Assembly (NCBI RefSeq): GCF_902726565.1
Contig: NZ_CACVAF010000001.1
Coordinates: 496,001 to 560,000 of the forward strand
Direction: 5' to 3'
Source: Yersinia vastinensis
Lineage (GTDB): Bacteria > Pseudomonadota > Gammaproteobacteria > Enterobacterales > Enterobacteriaceae
Length of the DNA: 64,000 nt
The notes under the pieces are model-generated. The model did not search any database, was not told the origin of the DNA, and worked only from the letters and a program-made list of their open reading frames with translations. This document shows, piece after piece, positions 50,575 to 59,796 of the stretch. The first letter of the stretch is position 1. Each line of letters starts with the position of its first letter. Both the position numbers and the translations under genes were made by a program.

Positions 50575-50814
50575 TATCATCTGGTTATTACCCATCAGTC
50601 TAGGAATAACCCAAAAAAGACATCCAGGCATAAAGATGTCTGTATGTCATTTTGTTTGTAGCTCACATGGAACAGTATTGATTGCATGGGATGCAATAGT
50701 AAAAACTCTGGCTAGACTTGGGCACCTGTACGCGGGTTTACCATTGAGGACTTCGGAAGGAGCACTGGTAATGGTGAAAAAAGAAATACCCCCAGGTGCG
50801 CGGGGAAGACTCTA
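50575..50814. other. Degenerate spacer region with possible CRISPR type I-E remnant
   Basis: After the integrase stub AGACATC and GATGTCT (about 50618-50641) form a hairpin. At about 50779-50807 the sequence ACCCCCAGGTGCGCGGGGAA resembles, in its right half, the type I-E CRISPR repeat (GCGCGGGGAA.AC). The same DNA in the frame from ATG 50772 reads MVKKEIPPGARGRL, which resembles the N-terminus of Cas2e proteins (PPRLRGRL). Either match could be chance; see findings. Confidence 0.3.
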
Positions 50815-51101
50815 TCACCTTCGAACTGTGCCTATCTGCTCAGGATTCCACTTCCACTCCGGTGCAAACTCAATAAAATCAATTGCACTCTGACTTATGG
50901 ACCGCTTTGCCGACATAGCACGCCGTTGCTCACACAAGCGCTGAGCATTTTCTGGGGCATAGCCTTCTGCTGTGCTGTTACGCCTGAGTTCACGGGAAAC
51001 CGTCGACGGGCTGACCAATCTCACGATAACTACAATTTTCTTTAAAAAACAGGGCAATCTGGTATCGTTGCTCTTCAGTTAGCTGCTGTACTTCATGGTT
51101 A
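50815..51101 (-). pseudogene. IS30-family transposase fragment, frameshifted
   Basis: On the minus strand the frame ending at 50815 reads SPSTVSRELRRNSTAEGY, then CEQRRAMSAKRSISQS and EFAPEWKWNPEQIGTVRR, which is the N-terminal helix-turn-helix part of IS30-type transposases. Upstream, in another frame, lies HEVQQLTEEQRYQIALFFKE and YREIG, the usual beginning (LTEGKRYQI... REIA). So one frameshift separates two parts of a gene that is also cut off after about 95 residues. No DDE domain and no terminal inverted repeats are seen. It is a decayed fragment, not an active element. Confidence 0.8.
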
Positions 51102-51289
51102 CTCGCTCATCTTTCGCTGGAAGAGGGAAAGCTTATCAGCTGTTAACCCCTTCCTCACCATAATGACCTAACGTTGTACTTATTATCTGAATTCGCGGCA
51201 TGCTAAAACTTGGGGAAACCCGTCGACATCTTGCCTGAAAAATCACGTATGGAAGATGTTATAGCTGAAAATAGGGATGTTGCCCTTCC

Positions 51290-52270
51290 ATGAATAATCC
51301 ATTCTCGCCCTCCGATATGAAAACCATTCTGCATTCAAAACGCGCCAATCTCTATTATCTTCAACATTGTCGAATTCTGGTCAATGGCGGGCGGGTTGAA
51401 TATGTCACAGACGAAGGTAAGCAATCTTTGTACTGGAACATTCCTATTGCCAACACTACGGCGGTGATGTTGGGAACAGGAACTTCAGTCACTCAGGCAG
51501 CCATGCGTGAGTTTGCTAAAGCGGGAGTTTTGGTTGGATTTTGTGGCGGTGGGGGCACGCCTTTGTTTACTGCTAATGAAGTTGAAGTGGATGTTTCCTG
51601 GTTAACGCCACAAAGCGAATACCGGCCAACGGAATATCTACAGCATTGGGTGAGTTTCTGGTTTAACGATGATAAGCGTCTGGCTGCAGCCATTGCTTTT
51701 CAGCAACAGCGCATTGCTCAAATTCGTACTCATTGGCTCTCGGCGCGTATGCAGCGTGAACAGGCTTTCGATGTCGATGCTGCTCAACTTAATTCCGTGC
51801 TGGACAATTTTATCCAGCGCTTATCCGCTTGTCAGAATAGCAACGATGTTCTGGCACAAGAGGCGGTCATGACTAAAGCGCTCTATAAATTGGCGGCTAA
51901 TGGTGTGAAGTATGGCGAGTTCCTCCGTGCCAAACGCGGCAGCGGTATCGACATCGCTAATCGATTTTTAGATCACGGTAACTATCTGGCTTATGGCCTT
52001 GGTGCTACTGCGGCTTGGGTTATTGGCCTGCCGCATGGTTTGTCGATACTTCATGGAAAAACCCGACGCGGTGGTTTGGTGTTTGATATTGCTGATTTGA
52101 TTAAAGATGCTTTGATTCTGCCACAAGCCTTTATTGCTGCGATGGCCGGGGAGGATGAACAGCAGTTTCGCCAGCGTTGCCTCACTGGATTTCAGCAGGC
52201 GGATGCACTGGATGTGATGATTGATACCCTTAAGGACACCGCAGAAAGTCTGTCACAGGTGGGTAAATGA
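51290..52270 (+). CDS. cas1: Cas1, type I-F CRISPR integrase
   Basis: This 326-aa Cas1 of subtype I-F integrates new spacers with Cas2-3. The N-terminal beta domain starts KTILHSKRANLYYLQHCRIL. The C-terminal helical domain has the metal-site residues Glu191 (AQEAVMTKALYKLAA), His255 (LPHGLSILHGKTRRGG) and Asp266/Asp269 (VFDIADLIKDA). The ATG at 51290 is preceded by a weak ribosome site. The cas2-3 ATG overlaps its stop (AAATGA region, 4 nt), so the two are translated together. The region 51102-51289 upstream, after the IS30 remnant, holds the presumed cas promoter. Confidence 0.96.
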   Translation: MNNPFSPSDMKTILHSKRANLYYLQHCRILVNGGRVEYVTDEGKQSLYWNIPIANTTAVMLGTGTSVTQAAMREFAKAGVLVGFCGGGGTPLFTANEVEVDVSWLTPQSEYRPTEYLQHWVSFWFNDDKRLAAAIAFQQQRIAQIRTHWLSARMQREQAFDVDAAQLNSVLDNFIQRLSACQNSNDVLAQEAVMTKALYKLAANGVKYGEFLRAKRGSGIDIANRFLDHGNYLAYGLGATAAWVIGLPHGLSILHGKTRRGGLVFDIADLIKDALILPQAFIAAMAGEDEQQFRQRCLTGFQQADALDVMIDTLKDTAESLSQVGK

Positions 52271-55200
52271 ATATATTGCTGGTTGCTCAGTGCAGTAAAA
52301 AGGCATTGATAGAAACGCGTCGTATTCTTGACCAGTTTGCCGAGCGTAAAGGGGATCGTACTTGGCAAACACCGGTTACCCAAGAGGGTTTGAATACGTT
52401 GAGGAAACTGCTGCGTAAAACCGCCAAGCGTAATACGGCAGTGGCTTGTCATTGGGTCCGGGGAGCTAACAACACAGAACTGCTGTGGATTGTGGGCAAT
52501 CTACGCCGTTTTAATGCGCAGGGCACGGTACCGACGAACAGCACGCAGCGCGATATCTTGCGTAGTAGGGATGAGAATCAATGGCACAATGCGGAGGTTA
52601 TCGCGCTGTTAGCGGGAATTGCCGGGCTGTTTCACGATTTCGGTAAAGCTAACCGATTGTTTCAAAACAAACTATTGAAAAAAGGGGCTTCTTTTGAGCC
52701 TTGCCGGCATGAATGGGTCTCATTGCGGTTATTTACTGCTTTTGTCGCTGAGCGGGAGGATGCACTGTGGCTGCAAGCATTGGCAACCGTGAGTACTGAG
52801 GATGAGTCAACGCTGCTGGCTCATTTGATTGCTGATGATGTACAAACACTACAGAATCCATTCACCGCACTGCCGCCGTTGGCGAAAGTTGTTGCCTGGT
52901 TGATTGTCTCTCATCATCGGTTACCTGTTTATCCTGCGTCATCCCGCTGGCCGGAATATAAAAATCCACCAAAGCTTGAATACCATGATCGTTGGCTCAG
53001 CGAATGCTTTTCACCCGGCTGGAATTCCCCGCAGTTTATGAATGACTATGCGGAGTCGGTACGTGAACATAACTGGCAGTTTCCGAAGGGGACACCGTTC
53101 AAGAGCGCAATTTGGTGCATGAAGGCGCAGGAAATTGCTCGGCGTGCCCTGCAAAGTAATGTGCTCTATAACGGGGAAGGGTGGTTTGAACAGCGCTTTA
53201 CGTTACATCTTTCTCGTCTGGTTCTGATGCTGGCAGATCACTTTTATTCAGCTCAACCCTCGACGGGAAAGTGGCAAGATCGCAACTATACCGCTTTTGC
53301 CAACACCGACCGTATCACCCACGAATGTAAACAGCGACTGGATGAACATAACATCGGCGTTGCTCATAATGCGTTCCTGCTGGCCCGTAGTCTACCGGCA
53401 CTGAGAGACTCTCTTCCTGCGATAACTCGGCATAAAGGCTTTAAAAAGCGAGCAACCGAAAGCCAGTTTCGTTGGCAGGATAAGGCATATGATCTCGCTT
53501 GCTCGTTAAGAGAACAAACTCGGCAGCAAGGTTTTTTTGGCGTCAATATGGCTTCTACCGGCTGTGGAAAGACGTTTGCCAATGCTCGGATTATGTATGG
53601 TTTGGCGGATGAGACGCTGGGCTGCCGTTTTAGCGTGGCGTTAGGTTTACGGACATTGACATTGCAGACTGGTGAGGCGTTGCGCGATAGGTTGCACTTA
53701 CAGGATGATGATCTGGCCGTTATGATCGGCTCTGCCGCCGTCAAGGAGTTGAACGAGCAGGTGCAACAGCGAGAACAACAGGCTTCAGGCAGCGAGTCGG
53801 CAGACGATCTGTTTGCCGAGCATATGTATGTAAAATACGACGGTAGTCTTGAAGATGGCCGCTTAAGCCGTTGGTTGAAGGCAAGCCCAAAACTACAGCA
53901 ATTGCTGAGTGCCCCGATCCTCGTCAGTACTATCGACCATTTGATACCCGCGACTGAAGGTGTCCGAGGGGGTAAGCAGATTGCGCCTATGCTGCGCTTG
54001 CTAACGTCGGATCTGGTGTTGGACGAACCTGATGATTTTGACCAAGCAGACCTTCATGCATTATGTCGGTTGGTCAACTGGGCGGGGATGCTGGGTAGCA
54101 GAGTATTACTCTCGTCGGCAACATTACCACCGGCCCTGATTGTGGCGTTATTTGAAGCCTACCAACAAGGGTGGATGGATTATACCCGCGTCAACGGCGA
54201 ACCTAATCCACATGGCGAGATTTGTTGTGCCTGGGTAGATGAATATGATACCGGCAATGGTAGTATCGCAGACCGAGAAAGCTTCAAGCAAAAGCATCAG
54301 GCTTTTGTTCTGCAACGTGCGAAGAATTTGCTGAGCCGGCAACAGGTGTTACGTAAGGTTAGGCTGGCGGCAGTCAGTGGCAATCATGGTGGCAAGCTGG
54401 AAGCGGTGCGTTCAATAGCTAGCGTGATCCAGCAGCAGATGTCGATTTTGCATCAAGCCCACCACCAGTGTCACACACCGGGTAAAAAACGGGTTTCTAT
54501 CGGTCTGGTGCGGATAGCCAATATCAACCCATTAGTGGCGCTCGCTTCAGAATTGATGGCGACGGCACCACAAACAAATTACCGGATTCACTACTGTGTT
54601 TATCACAGCCAACACCCTTTGGCACAGCGCTCCCATATTGAAACACGGCTTGATGCGGCGTTGACGCGTCACGATCCTGACGCGCTCTGGCATCAGCCAG
54701 AAATTCAGGCCGCGATACAAAAGGCACCGGAGGAGAATCAGTTGTTTGTGGTGCTGGCAACCTCGGTAGCAGAGGTTGGGCGCGATCATGACTATGACTG
54801 GGCAATTGTCGAACCCAGCTCTATGCGCTCACTGGTCCAACTGGCAGGGCGGGTACAACGGCATCGGCAGTGTCCACCTGCAACTGAGAATATCGTCATT
54901 CTTACGCACAACATTAATGCGTTGGCCGGGCAGGAAATTGCTTACCGCCACCCAGGTTTTGAAAGCCAGGGGCGCCGCTTTTCCAGTCACGATTTATCCG
55001 TATTGCTGCGAGACATCAAGTACCAGGAAATTAATGCATTACCCCGTATTTTGTCACCAGAGCCGCTTAAGCTCAAAACGCAATACGACAACTTTGCCGA
55101 GCTGGAACATGCTCAACTGCTGTGTGCCTTATTCCAACAAAAAAGTGGTGAGAAGCCTCTGCTCAGTGCTTCTCGCTGGTGGTTGAACCAGCCCACCTGG

Positions 55201-55560
55201 CACGCTGAATTTCAACGTTGCACCCCGTTTCGTCAATCTGCGGCGGATGAACAGTATTTTCTTTATCTGGAAGAGATCGGCGAGGTTGCCGATTTTCGCC
55301 TGTATGACATGAATGCCAGGCCACCTTGTTATGTGCCGGTGAGTGTGATTGAACCGGTAGCGCTAACACTCGCTGTAGGTAATCAGCCTTGGTTCAATCT
55401 AGATGCCGACTATGTTTACCCACTCTTGGCTGAACGTTTTGATCTGGAGCTCAACGAAATCAGCGCTCGCTACGGTGAGATCCGCTTGCGGAAGACGGAT
55501 CATTCCTCTGTGACATGGCGCTATCATCCTGTGTTAGGTGTGTTCCGCACCCTTGAGTAA
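52267..55560 (+). CDS. cas3: Cas2-3 fusion nuclease-helicase, type I-F
   Basis: This is the 1097-aa effector of subtype I-F. Its N-terminal Cas2 domain (MNILLVAQCSKKALIETRR, about residues 1-90) is fused to Cas3, a fusion unique to I-F. The HD nuclease motif is LFHDFGKANRLFQ with HD at residues 123-124. Helicase motifs are Walker A STGCGKTFANA near 430-440, DEAD-type LVLDEPDDFDQ near 585, LSSATLPP and motif VI SLVQLAGRVQRHRQ near 855-870. It degrades target DNA after recruitment by the Csy complex and joins Cas1 in spacer uptake. It is uninterrupted and full length. A 218-nt gap without genes separates it from csy1. Confidence 0.96.
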   Translation: MNILLVAQCSKKALIETRRILDQFAERKGDRTWQTPVTQEGLNTLRKLLRKTAKRNTAVACHWVRGANNTELLWIVGNLRRFNAQGTVPTNSTQRDILRSRDENQWHNAEVIALLAGIAGLFHDFGKANRLFQNKLLKKGASFEPCRHEWVSLRLFTAFVAEREDALWLQALATVSTEDESTLLAHLIADDVQTLQNPFTALPPLAKVVAWLIVSHHRLPVYPASSRWPEYKNPPKLEYHDRWLSECFSPGWNSPQFMNDYAESVREHNWQFPKGTPFKSAIWCMKAQEIARRALQSNVLYNGEGWFEQRFTLHLSRLVLMLADHFYSAQPSTGKWQDRNYTAFANTDRITHECKQRLDEHNIGVAHNAFLLARSLPALRDSLPAITRHKGFKKRATESQFRWQDKAYDLACSLREQTRQQGFFGVNMASTGCGKTFANARIMYGLADETLGCRFSVALGLRTLTLQTGEALRDRLHLQDDDLAVMIGSAAVKELNEQVQQREQQASGSESADDLFAEHMYVKYDGSLEDGRLSRWLKASPKLQQLLSAPILVSTIDHLIPATEGVRGGKQIAPMLRLLTSDLVLDEPDDFDQADLHALCRLVNWAGMLGSRVLLSSATLPPALIVALFEAYQQGWMDYTRVNGEPNPHGEICCAWVDEYDTGNGSIADRESFKQKHQAFVLQRAKNLLSRQQVLRKVRLAAVSGNHGGKLEAVRSIASVIQQQMSILHQAHHQCHTPGKKRVSIGLVRIANINPLVALASELMATAPQTNYRIHYCVYHSQHPLAQRSHIETRLDAALTRHDPDALWHQPEIQAAIQKAPEENQLFVVLATSVAEVGRDHDYDWAIVEPSSMRSLVQLAGRVQRHRQCPPATENIVILTHNINALAGQEIAYRHPGFESQGRRFSSHDLSVLLRDIKYQEINALPRILSPEPLKLKTQYDNFAELEHAQLLCALFQQKSGEKPLLSASRWWLNQPTWHAEFQRCTPFRQSAADEQYFLYLEEIGEVADFRLYDMNARPPCYVPVSVIEPVALTLAVGNQPWFNLDADYVYPLLAERFDLELNEISARYGEIRLRKTDHSSVTWRYHPVLGVFRTLE

Positions 55561-55778
55561 GGGCGCGGGTTACCTGCACGATAGTGAGGTCATAAGTACT
55601 TACTTCTAAGCTACCTATTCGGTAGGAGTGCAATCGTATTGGTTGATGAATGTTAAGTCCTTTTTGGCATTTTAAATATATAAATACGTAGGTTTAAATA
55701 AACTTATCGGAAGGTTAATATTTGAACGCTATTAGTTGTTCTATGTCGTACTCGCTACATTAATGTGAGGATCAATTT
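55561..55778 (+). promoter_or_regulatory. Intergenic region with likely csy operon promoter
   Basis: The 218 nt between cas2-3 and csy1 are A+T rich in the middle, with TTTTAAATATATAAATACG around 55670-55688 and GTGAGGATCAATTT as ribosome site of csy1. It is the only sizeable gap inside the cas cluster, so the csy1-2-3-cas6f genes probably have their own promoter here. No operator could be named. Confidence 0.45.
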
Positions 55779-57110
55779 ATGGAATATACGGGGCTCTCAG
55801 CTGCAATTGCTGGCTATATCGATGAGCGACGAAGAGTTAAAAAGGAACCTGTAGAGAAGAGTTGCGAAAAGGCGTTAAAGGAGGAGCCGGAGGCAGCCAG
55901 ACGTGTGGCAATCAGTACGGAATATCAGGCACAACTTCAGGCACTGGATAATCAGTTTGCCTATATACCTTGGTTAACCGATGCGGCTAAACGAGCCAAA
56001 CAGATCAGCCTGGTGACTCACGCACCGAAATTTACCCATGGCGATGCGAAAGGCAGTGGTGTGCTCGATGACAGAGAGCCAACCGTTGCCAAGGGGTACT
56101 TATCCACATTGGTACTAAGCCAACCGGAAATAGATACCATTGGTAACGCAGCAGCTGCGAATTCGGCTACGTTGTTACTGCTCACCGTGGATGGTATCAG
56201 CGTGGCGGATTGCATCGCGCAAGACGATATCTCTCCTTTTACCTCTTTTACTGACGATCCGCAGTTGTTGGGGGAGTGGTTAGCGGGTTTTAAGCTGGCA
56301 TTGGTGGATAAAGATCCCAGTTCGCACCCTCTTGCCAAGCAGATCTTTTTTCCTGTTGCAGAACAGAAATATCACCTGTTAAGCCCGTTGTTTCCCTCTT
56401 CTCTGGCGCATGAGATTTATGCCCGTATCGGGCAGAGCCGTTTTGGTGAACAGGCCAAAGAGATCCGTGAAGCAAAAAAGGCCGGGAAATATCATGCTGA
56501 ACTTCAGGTGAGTTATCCCGGAACGGCAATCCAGATCTACGGTGGCTCCAAGCCATTGAACATATCCAGCCTGAATGTCTCACGCGGGGGCAAAATGCTA
56601 TTGCTCTCTTGTGCGCCGCCCAGTTGGCGTGGCCGCTTAACCCCTCCCAGCGGTAAAGACATTTTGTATAGCAGTGAATTTAACCGCCGTACCTGGCAAC
56701 AGGTCAATCAACTGAAAAACTATCTGCTCAGTGTGGCGGAAAAAGAGAGTACGTTGGAGATACGACAACGGCGTGGGCGCTATGTAGTGGCGCTGGTGGA
56801 TACCTTATTAAACTACGCTACAGAGATACAGTCTCTGACCGAATTAGCAGGTTGGAGCTCGCATCCTGACTGTAAATTACTTGATGCGCAGAAAATATGG
56901 CTAGACCCTCATCATCCTTCCGCAGAGTTTCAGCAACAACGCAGTAAAAATAATTGGCCGGGCGAGATAGCCAAGCAGTTTGCTTCTTGGTTGAATGAGA
57001 AACTGGAGCATAAGCGGATGACGTTTGCCCTAGCTGAAAACCATGCCTGGCAGAAAGTCTTCAGTCAACGCCTCTGGGAGTTTGACCTTGGGCGGAGGGA
57101 GGATGTATGA
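55779..57110 (+). CDS. csy1: Csy1 (Cas8f), large subunit of the type I-F surveillance complex
   Basis: This 443-aa large subunit recognises the GG-type PAM and anchors the crRNA 5' handle together with Csy2. It starts MEYTGLSAAIAGYIDERRRV. Family blocks include HAPKFTHGDAKGSGV (about residues 85-99), YPGTAIQIYGGSKPLNISSLN (about 247-267, given by its limits) and SCAPPSWRGRLTPPS near 278-292. It overlaps csy2 by 4 nt (ATGA), showing translational coupling. It appears intact. Confidence 0.94.
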   Translation: MEYTGLSAAIAGYIDERRRVKKEPVEKSCEKALKEEPEAARRVAISTEYQAQLQALDNQFAYIPWLTDAAKRAKQISLVTHAPKFTHGDAKGSGVLDDREPTVAKGYLSTLVLSQPEIDTIGNAAAANSATLLLLTVDGISVADCIAQDDISPFTSFTDDPQLLGEWLAGFKLALVDKDPSSHPLAKQIFFPVAEQKYHLLSPLFPSSLAHEIYARIGQSRFGEQAKEIREAKKAGKYHAELQVSYPGTAIQIYGGSKPLNISSLNVSRGGKMLLLSCAPPSWRGRLTPPSGKDILYSSEFNRRTWQQVNQLKNYLLSVAEKESTLEIRQRRGRYVVALVDTLLNYATEIQSLTELAGWSSHPDCKLLDAQKIWLDPHHPSAEFQQQRSKNNWPGEIAKQFASWLNEKLEHKRMTFALAENHAWQKVFSQRLWEFDLGRREDV

Positions 57111-58078
57111 GTACATTAATTACCCTACGCCACCTTCAGGTTAGCAATGTAAACACCATTGCCGGACTGACTTACGGTTTTCCTGCCATCACTCAACTTT
57201 TGGGTTATACCCATGCGTTATCGCGCAAGCTCCAGCAGAGCCACGGTATCGAGTTAAAGGGCTGCGCAGTGGTGTGCCATCATCATCAGATTCATACCTA
57301 TCAGCCTTCGGGATGGGGAGATTATGTGTTTGCATTAACGCGTAATCCGCTGACTAAAGAGGGAAATACGGCCCCTATTGTTGAAGAGGGGCGTATGCAG
57401 ATGGAGATCTCCCTGGTTCTGGAATGTCAGGGGCTGATTTCTGGCGGTGAAGCTGGTATTGCGGCGCTACGTGAGTATTTATTTCCGTTGTGCCAGAGCC
57501 AGCGATTGGCTGGAGGGACGATCAGCAGGCTACAGGATATCGACATTGTTGCTTTTCCAATGACGGCACAGGAGCGATCACGTTTTACCCGGCGTCTTCT
57601 GCCCGGTTTTGTCTTGCTCGATCGTTCCTCCCTGTTGCAGCAGCATCTATTACGCCTGCAGCAAGACCAACCTGAAGCCGATCTCTTGGATGCCTGGCTC
57701 GATTTTTCTGCGCTGAAATATCAGGCAATACCTTTGCAAGATGAGAACGGCGTGCAAGATGATAACAACAAAGCGCAATGGGCTTATCAACCCAAGCCAG
57801 AAAGCGGTTGGTTGGTGCCGATCATGACAGGATTCCGCGCTATTTCGCCTTGCTACGAGCCAGGCATCGTAAACAACAGCCGCGATTGGGCTACGCCTTT
57901 CCGTTTCGCAGAGGCGGTATACGGTATTGGTGAATGGAAAAGCCCACACAATATTGACGACTTGCGACAGATGTTTTGGCAATACAGTCATGACCAAGAC
58001 TGGTATCTCTGCCAGGCACAACCTAACACCGTTACAGGCAGCGCTTTTCAACTCGAAGAAGATTTCGACTTTTTCTAA
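57107..58078 (+). CDS. csy2: Csy2 (Cas5f), type I-F complex subunit
   Basis: This 323-aa Cas5-type subunit caps the 5' end of the crRNA with Csy1. Landmarks are MSTLITLRHLQVSNVNTIAG at the start, YGFPAITQLLGYTHALSRKL (about residues 23-42, the I-F Cas5 RRM helix) and FRAISPCYEPG near 245-255. It is translated from the ATG overlapping the csy1 stop. Csy3 follows 18 nt later. Confidence 0.94.
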   Translation: MSTLITLRHLQVSNVNTIAGLTYGFPAITQLLGYTHALSRKLQQSHGIELKGCAVVCHHHQIHTYQPSGWGDYVFALTRNPLTKEGNTAPIVEEGRMQMEISLVLECQGLISGGEAGIAALREYLFPLCQSQRLAGGTISRLQDIDIVAFPMTAQERSRFTRRLLPGFVLLDRSSLLQQHLLRLQQDQPEADLLDAWLDFSALKYQAIPLQDENGVQDDNNKAQWAYQPKPESGWLVPIMTGFRAISPCYEPGIVNNSRDWATPFRFAEAVYGIGEWKSPHNIDDLRQMFWQYSHDQDWYLCQAQPNTVTGSAFQLEEDFDFF

Positions 58079-58096
58079 TAAAAAAGGAATTGGATC

Positions 58097-59104
58097 ATGG
58101 CAACGATTACATTAAAAACGGCATCCGTGCTGGCATTTGAAAGCAAGTTGGCTTGTTCTGACGCGATTATGGCGGCGGGCAATTGGGAAGAGAGAACGGA
58201 TGTAACCTGCTGGCAGGCTATTCTGGTGCAGGAAAAGGCGGTACGCGGTACGATTTCCAACCGTTTAAAGGCCGCTATTAGTAGTGATTCAACGAAACTA
58301 GATGCAGAGATACAAAAAGCCAACCTGCAAACCGTGGATGTAGCGGCATTACCCTTTGACTGTGACACATTGAAAGTGAGCTTTACTCTGCGTGTGCTTG
58401 GCGATTTAGCAACGCCTTCCACCTGTAACGATCCCGATTATCAGGCCGCTCTGGCTGCAGTGATCCAGGGCTATGTTGCCCGTCAAGGATTTGGTGAACT
58501 TGCCAGACGTTATGCAACCAATATTGCCAGTGGTCGTTTCCTATGGCGTAACCGAGTGGGTGCTGAGCAGGTCGAGGTGCGGGTGAGTTGTGGTGGCCGC
58601 ACTTGGGTGTTTGATGGCTACGCACACGGTTTGCATGAATTTCCTCCGGTGACTGGCGATCTGCTGGAGTTAAGCAAAGCAATAGAAGCGGATCTGCAAG
58701 GGCAGCAGTATACCTTTATTGAGGTTCAAGCTTTTGTTCGACTGGGACAAGGGCAGGCGGTTTACCCTTCGCAGGAATTGGTGATGGGGGGCGGTAAAGG
58801 AGATAAGAGCAAATTCTTGTTCCAACTGAACCAAGTGGCCGCCATGCACTCGCAAAAAATTGGTAATGCTCTGCGTACGATTGATACCTGGCACCCAGAG
58901 TCAGCTGAGGTAGGGGCGATTGCGGTAGAGCCTTATGGCTCCGTCACCAATCGCGGCAAGGCTTACCGGCAACCTCGAGAAAAGTTGGATTTTTATAACC
59001 TGCTGGACGCTTGGGTACTGAAAGGTAAAGAGCCTGATTTGGCACAGCAGAATTATGTCATTGCTATGTTGATTCGCGGTGGCGTCTTTGGTGATGCAAG
59101 CTAA
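58097..59104 (+). CDS. csy3: Csy3 (Cas7f), backbone subunit of the type I-F complex
   Basis: This 335-aa Cas7-family protein is present in six copies along the crRNA in known I-F complexes. The start is [22 protein letters not shown]-fold and thumb segments include [12 protein letters not shown] (about residues 52-63), [20 protein letters not shown] (about 147-166) and [19 protein letters not shown] near the C-terminus. The ribosome site AAAAAGGAATTGGATC precedes ATG 58097. It is followed 11 nt later by cas6f. Confidence 0.95.
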   Translation: MATITLKTASVLAFESKLACSDAIMAAGNWEERTDVTCWQAILVQEKAVRGTISNRLKAAISSDSTKLDAEIQKANLQTVDVAALPFDCDTLKVSFTLRVLGDLATPSTCNDPDYQAALAAVIQGYVARQGFGELARRYATNIASGRFLWRNRVGAEQVEVRVSCGGRTWVFDGYAHGLHEFPPVTGDLLELSKAIEADLQGQQYTFIEVQAFVRLGQGQAVYPSQELVMGGGKGDKSKFLFQLNQVAAMHSQKIGNALRTIDTWHPESAEVGAIAVEPYGSVTNRGKAYRQPREKLDFYNLLDAWVLKGKEPDLAQQNYVIAMLIRGGVFGDAS

Positions 59105-59115
59105 ACGAGGTGATT

Positions 59116-59667
59116 ATGGATCACTATTTGGATATTAAGGTTCAACCCGATCTGGAAACCTCAGCACAGGATTTGCTCAATAATCTGTTTGCTAAATTAC
59201 ACCGCGCGTTAGGGCATTATGCAGCAGGGAGAATAGGCGTGAGTTTTCCCTGTAGTGATAAGACGTTGGGCAGCGTGTTGCGTTTACACGGCTCGGCGCA
59301 AGACATCGCTAATCTGATGCAGCAAAACTGGTTACAAGGTCTGCGTGACTACGTTCGATGCAGTGCGGTATTGCCAGTGCCTAAGGCAGTACAATACCGA
59401 ACGGTGAGGCGAGTACAGGCAAAAAGCGCCCATAACAAGCGGCAGAGATCGATTGCTAAAGGGTGGCTAACTGAACAGCAGGCATTTGAACAAATTCCTG
59501 ACACCCAACAGAAATCTCTTAGGTTGCCTTTTATTCAACTGCGTAGCCTTTCGAACGGCAATACGATGCGAATTTATATTCAGCATGGTGAATTGCGGGA
59601 ACAAGCTCAGTTGGGAAGTTTTTCTGCCTACGGTCTAAGTAGCAGTACCACCATACCCTGGTTTTAA
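59116..59667 (+). CDS. cas6f: Cas6f (Csy4), CRISPR RNA endoribonuclease
   Basis: This 183-aa enzyme cuts the array transcript 3' of each repeat stem and stays bound to the crRNA. From ATG 59116 (MDHYLDIKVQPD; GAGG 5 nt upstream; a GTG two codons earlier lies inside that site) the catalytic His29 lies in FAKLHRALG, as in P. aeruginosa Csy4. The arginine-rich helix that binds the stem's major groove is YRTVRRVQAKSAHNKRQRS (about residues 94-112). The gene ends 129 nt before the first repeat, so it is the last cas gene. Confidence 0.95.
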   Translation: MDHYLDIKVQPDLETSAQDLLNNLFAKLHRALGHYAAGRIGVSFPCSDKTLGSVLRLHGSAQDIANLMQQNWLQGLRDYVRCSAVLPVPKAVQYRTVRRVQAKSAHNKRQRSIAKGWLTEQQAFEQIPDTQQKSLRLPFIQLRSLSNGNTMRIYIQHGELREQAQLGSFSAYGLSSSTTIPWF

Positions 59668-59796
59668 CCCTTTTTTTTCGACTATTTCTAAGTCATTGTT
59701 TTATCATGGTGTAATTAAAGGGGGAGAAAAAAGGGTTTTCCTGTCACTATCCTGCTTTATGTTTAATAAACAGGGTGATGGCATATTTTTATTACG
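59668..59796 (+). promoter_or_regulatory. CRISPR leader
   Basis: This 129-nt A+T-rich, gene-free stretch lies between cas6f and the first repeat. It has T-runs (TTTTTTTTCG), TAATTAAAGGGGGAGAAAAAAG and TTTAATAAACAGGGTG. Since the degenerate repeat is at the far end of the array, this is the leader end, where new spacers are added and the pre-crRNA promoter should lie. No IHF site was recognised with confidence. Confidence 0.8.
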
